64,000 bases of DNA. Source: Mariannaea sp. PMI_226 (Eukaryota; Ascomycota; Sordariomycetes; Hypocreales; Nectriaceae). The stretch covers positions 3,410,001-3,474,000 of the forward strand of contig JANFOG010000001.1 in the NCBI GenBank assembly GCA_024336345.1, given 5' to 3'. The notes under the pieces are model-generated. The model searched no databases, had not been told where the DNA came from, and saw only the letters and a program-made list of their open reading frames with translations. Below are positions 55,251-64,000 of this stretch, piece after piece (within the stretch, counting starts at the first letter, position 1; each line of letters starts with the position of its first letter). Both the position numbers and the translations under genes were made by a program.

Positions 55251-57822
55251 AATGGATGTTTAACAAGCAACGGACAGTTCCAGGTTCTCACGTGACAGGT
55301 GATGAGAGACGCATCATAATGTTGCCATCCAGAAGCGCGTCGCCTGTGGCAGTGAAAGGAAGCCGAAGGCGAGGGGGGCCGAAGGTTGGAGGCCAGTGAG
55401 AGACGCGAAGTCGTGACCGGCACCGAGAGGCGTACCAACACCGTCCGGCAGATCGAGTCGGTTGGGGGTGAGCAGGTTTTTTGAGGATGAAGATAACGTC
55501 AAAGCCCAGCGACGACACGCAACGGCCAAGCTGAAAAGAGTGAGTGGTTGGTAGAAGAGAGCGAGGTTGAGAATGGGAAGTATGCGAAGTGGAAAGTAGC
55601 GTGTGGGTTGGATGGACACCAAGATGGACCTAGGCCGTCGTGGACGTGGAGGTGTGGCACTGTGGCACTGCTCAGACACAGAGAAGACGCCAATTACCAA
55701 TACCAATGGAGGCCAAGCCAAGTGAGGTCCCACTTGGCCCACTCACAGCCCGCCGCACACAACCCCAAGGCGACTTCGGGAGGGGAGCACTGAGCGGGCA
55801 GCGGCTGAGCGCACCACGAGTACTGTCACGGTACATACTATGGTACCTATAACCAGGGATGTATTCAGGTTCATAATATGGAAGTCCATACGACTACACA
55901 CTACTTCTCAAACTGCTTCTCGAGCTACTTCAGTAGCTACCTGTCTACAGCTTCTCGTTCAAGAGCCTTAGGATGTGAGACGCCAGGCGACAGAGAAAGA
56001 ATGCAACGCTTCGTCAACGCCATAGTCTACCTACATCAAGCTGCCAGAAGAAGAATAGAGAGGGCAATGTTGGGCCATGATTGGACGACAAGCCCAAAAG
56101 TCAACGGGGAAAGGGTCGGAAAGCCCGCTAGCGCCAAAATGCGCTTAGTGAGCCAGGGAGTCCTTCCTACGAGTCCTTCGGCCAGCTGCTTGGAACAGCA
56201 TCAGCGTCCTTCATGTCTCTTCTCGTAGCAGACTAGACTGAGCTTCGCCAAAGATCATGGTGGCGCGTATTCCAGCTGGTAGCAGGTCATCCCAATTCCA
56301 TCTTTACGTTACCGTCAGATACACTATGCTTCCAACGCACCAGAGTGCTCATTCAAGCCAGAAACGAAATGAGAGTTGAAGCCGAGAGAAGTGTTCTCGA
56401 GTCGCCGTCCCATCCGCTGGCAGGGAAAGTGGCAAGCTCTGTAAGCTCTATTAAAAAGGCTCAAGTGTTGTTACTGCCCCTCTGAGAGCAATTATGAAGT
56501 GGCAAGAGCCCCTCGTTCCAGCAACTGAACAGACATGATGCTTGGAATGACCCATGAACCTAGACGGAACGATGACTGATTCAAGACCTCTTTCAGTATC
56601 ATCAACGGTAGATACGAGCTCTATTCCAGGAGGAATTTCATGCGCAGGACAGAGCTGCAGAAGATATTTCGACCTGGTTGTAACGATAGGAAGAAAACGC
56701 GCCTCAGCTGAGGCTCTCCCTCCGCCTGCCGTCGCAACGACGTTGGGCGGCTCTGATCCCTAGCGGGTGATCCAGGCCTCCTGTGGGGCTAGTCCTGTTC
56801 CAGTACATAAGGTACCTACATAGTAGACTACCTAATTAGTTACATACAGCCGCATGTGCTACCGGTACCTTACCTCCCCGGAGAACCAACGGTGTGGGGG
56901 GATGGACGTCCCGTCTGTAGCAGGTGAGCAGAATGATTCATAACACATACAGTATACCGTACAGTATCAGATTACTTCACGCACTATCCCCCTTGCCGTT
57001 GTTACGCCTTCGAATAGTATACTATGTAGATACTACTCGCTAACGTCGACGCTCGCGTTATTCTATGTTCGAAAAAAAGAAAGAGTTAATCCTCCAGATC
57101 CCCTGCCAGTTGGAATAATAATTCTGAGGGAAGAAAAATTACCTACCTATTTTACAATTTCAAAGCGTTTGCCGTGTGCGCGTACAAGCAAAGTGCCTTA
57201 TTCTATTCCAAAGAGATATCTTGCCGTGTCGTCCTGCCTCTCAATCAGAGACCTGCCAACATCGATCGCTTACCCGAAATGTGCCCTCGGTCGTATCATT
57301 TCCTATCGACAAGTATATGGCATTGTTTGCCTGTCTCATCAGATGGAATCGGCAAGGATTATCATATATCGGGCTTTTTATCGGGTTTTGTGAAATCCAG
57401 TCAAGCTAGATGATTCTTAACGCCGAAATTCTCAGCGCCGAATCAAAACGGCTTCAATAATACTCTTCGGCGATAGGCGAAATATGCCCCTCCACAACCA
57501 ATTCTGTCACGGAAGTCTGCTGGGAGAGCCATGTATGATTGTGAAATCGAAGATCTTAGGTTTACTCATAGGTCTATTGCGTCCAAATGAGGATGATCTT
57601 AGCGAAGTAATGTCAAGCACATGATTATTCCAGGTTGTGTAACTAAAGTGACGAGTGTATGTTCAACCTCTATAAATACCAACATCCTCTCTTGAGGAGA
57701 CGAATCATTTTGATATCCCAATAGTACATCCAATTGGAAATCTCAGTCTCGACTCATTCCACTGCCTCCTGATTGCTCCTATACGTCCAAAGCCTCTCGT
57801 CACAACGCACCCCTTTTCCATC
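55251..57822. other. 2.6-kb gene-poor region
   Basis: The left 500 bp should hold the SWC3 promoter. Beyond it, small frames (for example 55878-56228 and 56554-56763) have no motif. AGGTACCT lies at 56810-56817, with further GGTACCTTACC and CCTACCTA units to 57145. A TATA-like stretch precedes the SDR gene at about 57668-57680. No gene is supported. Confidence 0.5.
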
Positions 57823-58752
57823 ATGACTCCTATTCCTCCTACCCCAGTGTGGTTTATCACAGGCGCGAGCAGCGGGTTTGGCCGCAGCATCACTCTTGAG
57901 GCCCTTCGCCGTAAACATCATGTCATTGCTACCTCACGTCACTCTTCCGCCCTGGCTGATCTCGCCGTTGCTGGTGCTCAAACCCTCGATCTCGATGTCA
58001 CGGCATCGGAAGACACTATCGCTGCCAAGATTCACCAAGGTCATCAAATTTACGGTTGTTTGACCTACATTGTAAACGCCGCAGGCTATGTGCTTGAAGG
58101 AGCCTGTGAGGAAGCATCGTAAGATTTCACCACAAATGACAGATGCAACAAGGCAACTGACGCAATGTGTAGCGCAACGGAAGTCTTTGATCAATTCAAC
58201 ACCAACGTTCTCGGTACTATTAAAGTGGTCCGCGCCGTTATACCTTATCTCCGTGCCCAACAGGCCGGTGTAATTGCAAACTTCGGCTCTCTAGCAAGCT
58301 GGAACGGGCTCCCAGCGACGGGTTTCTACAATGCCTCTAAATGGGCCGTCAGTGGATTCACCGAGTCCATCGCTGCCGAACTCGCCCACCTTGGCATCAA
58401 GGTCACCTGCGTCGAGCCGGGTATGTTCCGCACCGGATTTCTCAACCCTGGACGACGTGTAAGTACTGCACTTCGGATGCGAGACGTGTATTCCAAGAGC
58501 GCAGAAGAAACGCGCGCCAGCTTGGACAGAGCAAATAACGAGCAAATCGGAGATGTAGCAAAGGGTGCAAAGGTTACGGTCGACGTGCTCACGGAGACTG
58601 GAGTGGCGGAGGGGAGAGAGATTCCCCTGAGAATTGTGTTGGGCTCAGATAGTGTCAGAGTAATCAAGGGCAAGTGTGAGAGCACTCTGGCTCTTCTCAA
58701 GGAGTGGGAGGATATTGCCATATCGACGGATCATGACGATGCGACGTTTTGA
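57823..58752 (+). CDS. Short-chain dehydrogenase/reductase
   Basis: Two exons (57823-58118, 58173-58752) with a 54-nt intron encode 291 residues. This is a classical SDR: 'ITGASSGFG' (residues 12-20) is the Rossmann Gly motif, 'NAAGY' the adenine-ring motif, and the catalytic tetrad is Asn110, Ser138 ('NFGSLAS'), Tyr151 and Lys155 ('GFYNASKWA'). 'VEPGMFRTGFL' is the usual loop after strand F. 'TSRH' after strand 2, with a basic residue, favours NADP(H). The substrate is unknown; relatives are annotated as retinol dehydrogenase-like or oxidoreductase in fungi. No neighbour suggests a pathway. The intron removes a stop (TAA) that directly follows the donor, so the join is required. Confidence 0.92.
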
Positions 58753-59364
58753 GATTTGAAGTTTGTAGAGTACTTCCGTCTGCATGGTTTCATTATGGCG
58801 ACGGTTAGGGAAGAGAGAAGGGAAAGCGTTTGCTCGACTGGATATTACACACAAGAAGCCAGTAAAGCAAGAAAACAAACTCGTTAATGTACAGTATCAT
58901 CCGTTAGAACCTCGAATGATAAAGGGTGTCAACCAAGGAAGAAGTTAGCTATATCCAGTTATCCTATAAGCCTCCAACCAATGTTTCTCTAGTAAAATAC
59001 ATCATGCTTCGTTCAGGTCTATTACAAACAATATGTGAATGTTATCGTGACCATGAGCCCACCCGTCATGGCGCGAAGTGCTAGGGCGCTGGTAAGAATG
59101 CGAGTTAAAAACATAGGAAATCCAACGCCCATCATTCCCTTTTTTTTCTTTGTCTTTTCCATCCTCAGTCACTGATGAAGATGCTCTGAAGTCGTTATTT
59201 GCCCCAGCCTTAACTCAGGATGCCTCGCTTCTATTGGTTTATTGTTCCAGAAATGTGGTCTTCATCACCATTGTTTCGCCCAGCTCTTGCCCCCAGAGCT
59301 CATCTCTATTGAATTATGTCGTAAATAGCCTAGTGAGCAAGCGAGTTTCGGGTGGCTTCCGAAA
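58753..59364. other. Convergent 3' spacer
   Basis: About 610 bp between the converging SDR and phosphotransferase genes, T-rich near 59137-59155. No feature beyond 3' flanks. Confidence 0.5.
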
Positions 59365-60956
59365 TTAATGCTGCTTGGTAGCATCTCGAGCCAATTTATT
59401 GGCAATCTGCTTCTCCTTGGGAATAGTGAGGGCGTTGATGCCAAGATAATCGCAGATGCTGCCAACAACCAGGAATGCCCAGCGGAAATAAACAACAGTC
59501 GCAAAAACGAAGTAAGCCCGCAAGTAGTTAAGCTCGAAACCGGGGGTGACTTGGGCAAAACCAAATCGGGGCAAGTTGCCTAGAATGGCGCCGCCAACAA
59601 GGGGCCAGAGCATAACGGTCCAGTAAGGGAAGGGCTGGCGCGTCAAGTGAGCGAGAATCATTTTGGTGGTCATGCGACCAAAGACGAAGGACAAGGTCAG
59701 GCAAAGGAGGAGCAGGTGGTTCTCCTTCATCAGTGTGCTGTAAGGAGAGTAGACCCACAGGCCGATAGCAATGGTGAAAACAGCCATAGGGGTCCACTCG
59801 AGGAAGACAGGCGCCACAGGGAGGTTGTTCTTGCGGCGAGCCTGGACGACATTATACACACAGAAAGGGATCTGGGTAAATATAAGAGATCCAGCAATGA
59901 GACCGATCCAGATGTCACGGAAGGTTGTTTCGCCAAGAAGACCAGCAAGGCCAGGTAGATGGTCCCCAAGAAGGTGGTTCAAAGGTGTGACAAAGATGCT
60001 GGGTCCGCAGATACCAGCCGTGATCATGATAGCGCATGCAATCAGGATTCCCTCAGTGGGGCCGTTAATGACACCCAAATAGAGGGTGTGAGTATGGTAT
60101 GTCTCCCAAGTTGAGAAAAACATAGGAAGGCAAGGGCAAAGGGCAGTAAAGACGCCGGCAGGAGTGGTCCCTAGACCCATAGCAGCTGTCTCAAGTAAAC
60201 TAGCGAGAGTGCAGTTGAGGGAGTCGATGCCGTGATCAAAGAGCTCACCGAGACCACTAGAGGTTCCGGTTCGACGAGCCTGTTTGCCGTCGACGTTATC
60301 CATGGTCTGGTACATGAAAAGGCCGAAAGCGAAGCTGAAATAAAGCCATGTCGGTCCCTAAAGCACACATCCTCTCTATCAATATTTTGTCACACAGGAG
60401 GTGAAGCAGATAGATGATGTCACATACCGGGCCAACCAAATCTGGCATGAAAATCTCGAGAAGAATGATGTTACCGAGAATGAAGAAGAACCCAACAAGG
60501 GTGACCATGTTGGGGGCAATCCATAACGGCAATATCTCAACAAAGGCATTCCACTAGGAGCAACAAGTCCGGTGTTAGCTGATGGGTTCGCCCATACAAC
60601 GTGTCATCAAGACGCTGTTCCGTCATGGAAGGAATAGGAGACGCGAGGTGTTGGTATTGAGCAAGTGGGATAGTGGACGATGAGGGAGGACGTACGTAAG
60701 GACCGAGGATGTATTTCGAGACGGGCGAGAGGTCTACACTGGAATACTTGTAGGTTTTGAGGTGGGAGAGAGCCTCCTCTGAGACGCACTCGGCGGCTGC
60801 TCGTTCTGTTGGGAAACGTAGGGGTCAGTCACATGCCAAGAGCTTGGACTGAGATACCCGGACGGCCGTTTACTTACTCGGACTGGGAGGCATGTTCCTA
60901 CCGCTCGGGTTGGCAGAGGTTGGGTTATATACCGGCAGCGTGTCGTCTCCGGACAT
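59365..60956 (-). CDS. EPT1: CDP-alcohol phosphotransferase (ethanolamine/choline type)
   Basis: Four exons (60956-60878, 60805-60696, 60553-60428, 60357-59365) encode 435 residues. The enzyme makes phosphatidylethanolamine or phosphatidylcholine from diacylglycerol and the CDP-base in the ER (Kennedy pathway). The CDP-alcohol motif is perfect: Asp128-Gly129, Ala132-Arg133, Gly142, Asp146 and Asp150. Upstream, 'LSHLKTYKYSSVDLSPVSKY' and 'WIAPNMVTLVGFFFILGNII' match the family and confirm the first joins; the last join gives 'LVGPGPTWLYFSFAFGLFMY'. About eight to ten membrane spans are present. Ept1 and Cpt1 cannot be separated by eye; filamentous fungi often have one dual-specificity copy. 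The first exon encodes a short polar cytosolic head. Confidence 0.94.
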
Positions 60957-63097
60957 GGTGAAAGAGGGGGGGCCGGAAGACGGAGGGGGGTCGACGGAAA
61001 GAAAGGTTTAAGAAGGACCCGGCGGTCACTGACGCTGGATCAGGGGAGCGACTCGGAGGCGGGCACGGCGGAGAAGCGGTCGCCTGCAAACAAGGCAGCC
61101 TCGCAGCAGAGGGTGGGTGGTTGAGGGAACAAAAGCGGCAGATGAGTGGGTGCAAATCACGCACGTGTGCCAAGGGCTGCAAAGGACAAAACTAAACAAG
61201 CCTGGGGTAGTGCAGGTCGATTTTATCCGTTTGATCTACAGGTGCAGCGTCTGTTCACATGCACCACGAGACTGTGCCTGGCTTCGTGATTGCTGAGCAA
61301 AAGGGAGAGATCGGGTCGAGAGGCTCTGCAAAGGAGGAAGGATGTTGTGTCCTGATCGTGGGCGAAGGAAAAGGGGCAAAACGAATGTCGGAGAAAAAAA
61401 GTTGAGATGGAGGCGAGGCTGCGAAAGGCAAGGGGAGAGCTCTGGCAATGGTGTTTTTGCTGCTGCCGTCCCTGCCTACCTACTTAACTTATTAGGCGGC
61501 TTACCTACTCCGTGCCTTGACACAGGCAGTGCATCTAGCCCCTGCAGTCGCGCGTTGGTTGTCGATTGCGCCAGCGGGGACAGCTAATCAAATGCTGTTA
61601 TTTTCGTAACTCTTACAGGGCAATTCCCAGGAACAGGAAAGGTCAGCGGGTTTTTAGCGAAAAAGGACCCTGTAAGCCTCAGTGGAAGAATACCCAATAC
61701 CTCGGTCGGTCCCAGGTCCCAGGCCCATCGAAGTTTCTTTGAGAAGGCGCTAGGTGGTCGAAAAGGCTCGCCAGAGTCAGGGGGCGACCAAAACGCACCC
61801 CCAACTAATCTGTATAATGAAGCCTCCTCAAGTGTGGTGCAGTTTGGTCTTTTTTTTTCAGGGCCCACAATGATTTTTCATGTGCTTTTCCTTTACAATA
61901 CGGATTTTACGAGGTACGTACATAAGTTAGTAGGTACTGTGTAAGATCTCCTGACTCCCTGTAATTGCTATGAGGGATAGATTACGGTGCCACTGACTTG
62001 ATTTGCTGTCCCATTTTGCATAGCCCATAATAAGGGCCGGCTTCCGTGAGAGTCAGGAAATGGACAGGAGTTCTGCTAATCCATCTTGACCGCCTTAATC
62101 TGCTACAATCACGTTAACATGCCCAGGACCACTCTTCATCCCTGTATGGGTGCCCTACCAGGTAGGTAGATAGGTAAGTCACATACTGCACAGAGAGAGT
62201 AACGATCATTTCCAGTTCAATCAAGTGGCCCGGAACAACCAGACGTCAGACATGCGGTTGGTCGGTAAGGGGCCCAAATAAATTCACTGATTGGCCCCCG
62301 ATCTGTTGGGGATTGAAGATCTGACCACTAACTGCTCAGCCTTCAAAAATGGTCCTCTTCACAGCTCAATTTTATCAACTTCAATCTCCCAGCCAGTAGC
62401 AGGACGAGCTGCATACGAATTGCGTCCAGTGCTGTATCCATAAAATCTTCCAGTTCCCGCGTCGCTATAGCCGTCCCGATCATAACGGCGCATTGATGCA
62501 TGGCAACTCTGCTGATTGATCGAGTAATCTGGAACGTTGCAAACCTAATCGTTCATGGGGATTAAGATAGGTAAATCCGTAGGGCGGACCAAGCCGATAC
62601 TAATTCGTCTGCCTTCATCTGCGATGAATGACATCAAGCCAACGACTCCACTACAAGTGTCAACCTTGTAGACTACTTCCATTATAAATGGGGATTCACA
62701 ATCACATCAGTCAACGACATGCAGATGCAGTTCTTAGAACATGTTCAGTGTCCATTAGATTAACCACTTCTGTTACTCCAAATGCCCGGCAGCATTCTCT
62801 TTTAGGTAGGTTTGCAGACTGCCCCAACAGCACACATTTTCGTCTTCATCCTTCCCATCCGACACCCATTGCTGCCATTAGTATGAGGGATGCACAATAT
62901 CCCCAGAATAAAAAAAATTTTATAAACATAATAGAAGTCAAAAAAAAAAAAAAACACAATGCTTTCAGATCAGAAAAGATTATGCCCGACCCAACCAACA
63001 CCCTGACGTTCGAGGCTTTCCAGGATCGACGTTAAAAACTCGCGAAAAATAATAGACCGCATTCAAATTCAAAAATGACTAGGTTTGTCCTCTGTGC
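60957..63097. other. 2.1-kb intergenic region
   Basis: The left 500 bp should be the phosphotransferase promoter. Other contents: a C/T- and G/A-rich patch (61310-61440), ACCTACC/GGTAGGTA units at 61478-61510, 61920-61940 and 62160-62175, and an A15 run near 62940. The right end is the 3' flank of the GPI-anchored protein gene. No coding frame is supported. Confidence 0.5.
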
Positions 63098-63816
63098 TTA
63101 CAGCAGAGCAAAACCAGCGAACATGCTGCCCAGGACAACGGCAAGACCCCAACGGGAGCCAGCCTCGAGTGCCATGGCAGCACCGCCCTTGTCCTTGGAA
63201 TCAGCAGAGTCGGTGCTGTCGCTGCCAATGTCGGTGTAGATGGTGTCGGCAGTATCGGTGCTGGTACCAGTAGCAGAGGCCGTAGTTCCGGTGGCGGTCT
63301 TGGTCTTGTTGACCTTCTTGGGGTCCTGGGCACCACAGGGGTGGTTCTGACGGCAGTCAGACGCGCAGGTGTTGGAGTTACCGCACTTCGCAACACACTG
63401 GTTGCCCCACTCCTGGCAGACGAAGTATGGCAGGGTCAAGGAATACTCAGAGACGTTGGGCTGCTTGCCGTCGCCACAAATGCAGCCGTAGGTGAGGGTA
63501 TCCTGCAGAAATATGTAAGTCAGGTGATTTCTTGTATGTGGTATGATCAGAGAATGGAAACATACGGGATCACAATCGTTGACCTTAGTGGAGCCATCAC
63601 CTGTCTGCTCGCAGATAACAGGGCAAGTCTGCTTCTCGTTGGAGCACCAAGACTCTACATAACACGGTCAGTTTATTGTTTCCATGTTAAAATAACCAAG
63701 TGCAGCTCACCTCGAGTGGACTTGTCAACACTGTCAGGATCGATCACATAGTCGGAGTTGGCAACGGCGACAAAGGTGGCAGCGAGGGCCAAAACGGTCA
63801 TTCGGACGGAAGGCAT
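63098..63816 (-). CDS. GPI-anchored secreted protein (DUF7707 type)
   Basis: Three exons (63816-63711, 63654-63566, 63502-63098) with introns of 56 and 63 nt encode 199 residues. Residues 1-20 are a signal peptide. The mature domain is Cys-rich with a regular pattern: 'WCSNEKQTCPVIC', 'NDCDPDTLTYGCICGDG', 'VSEYSLTLPYFVCQEW', then 'CVAKCGNSNTCASDCRQNHPC'. This is the pattern I recall for DUF7707, a fungal family of predicted GPI-anchored surface proteins. It is followed by a Thr/Ser/Lys linker likely to be O-mannosylated and a hydrophobic C-terminus ('LAVVLGSMFAGFALL') after a small-residue site, typical of GPI attachment. It would therefore be processed by the pathway that includes GPI14 in this window. 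Function in the wall is unknown. Confidence 0.88.
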
Positions 63817-64000
63817 CGTGATAATTAGGCAAGGGAGAATAGTGATTTCGGCGATCAGGAAGTGTGATACAGGTACAAGGAAGAAGTCGATGGAAGATAG
63901 ACTACAACAAATATCGGGGATCAGCAACTTATGTTAAGATGATACCTCTTGCCCAGCAACCCTCGGAGTCTGCTCATAGAAATATCTTCATATTTGGCAG
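63817..64000. other. Upstream flank of the GPI-anchored protein gene
   Basis: The last 184 bp should hold part of this gene's 5' leader. The sequence is CT-rich on the minus strand near 63830-63900. Nothing else is seen. Confidence 0.4.

Overview
The window is nuclear DNA from a filamentous ascomycete (Pezizomycotina, most likely Sordariomycetes and plausibly Hypocreales). The genes carry short GT-AG introns of about 50-230 nt, often with CTAAC/CTGAC-like branch sites. They are monocistronic, lie on both strands, and are separated by intergenic stretches with CT-rich tracts and microsatellites. Several families are fungal or mainly fungal: an S8 subtilisin with I9 propeptide, a DUF7707-type GPI-anchored protein, a Sur7/PalI-like protein, Rtc5, Swc3 and Rcf1. 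The species placement is inference. I see no intact transposon, rRNA, tRNA or CRISPR array, and nothing that looks like a biosynthetic cluster.

Layout. 1-451 is the start of a secreted subtilisin running off the left edge. A 6.2 kb stretch without a convincing gene follows. 6693-14031 holds an F-box protein, GPI mannosyltransferase 1 (GPI14), a translin-associated factor X homologue and an unrecognised intronless gene. 15048-21890 holds a glutaminyl cyclase, an arylamine N-acetyltransferase, the ribophorin II/Swp1 subunit of oligosaccharyltransferase and an alpha/beta hydrolase, all on the plus strand. 22233-29545 is a minus-strand block: N-myristoyltransferase, an unrecognised CxxC protein and ADE2. 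31428-41453 holds nicotinate phosphoribosyltransferase, a long alpha/beta hydrolase with a disordered tail, an Ada-type methylphosphotriester repair factor and a secreted Asn-rich repeat protein. 43657-55250 holds a Sur7-like membrane protein, a membrane-anchored ZZ/EF-hand protein, RCF1, RTC5 (with an apparent frameshift) and SWC3. 57823-63816 holds a short-chain dehydrogenase, a CDP-alcohol phosphotransferase (EPT1/CPT1 type) and a GPI-anchored cell-wall protein.

Most genes are housekeeping: secretory-pathway glycosylation and lipid anchoring (GPI14, SWP1, NMT1, EPT1), purine and NAD synthesis (ADE2, NPT1), mitochondria (RCF1), chromatin (SWC3), RNA processing (TRAX) and TORC1/lysosome or telomere-linked Rtc5. 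They look like ordinary neighbours, not parts of one pathway. The accessory flavour comes from the secreted or cell-surface genes: subtilisin, Asn-rich protein, Sur7-like protein and DUF7707 protein.

The points most worth checking are the +2 nt frameshift in an AG repeat within RTC5, the 198-bp modular duplication in the Asn-rich gene, an 18-nt microexon in TRAX, an 11-nt first coding exon in a hydrolase, and a palindromic octamer (AGGTACCT) that recurs only between genes. All exon boundaries were set by eye from splice consensus, reading frame and family similarity remembered from general knowledge. No alignment or database search was run.
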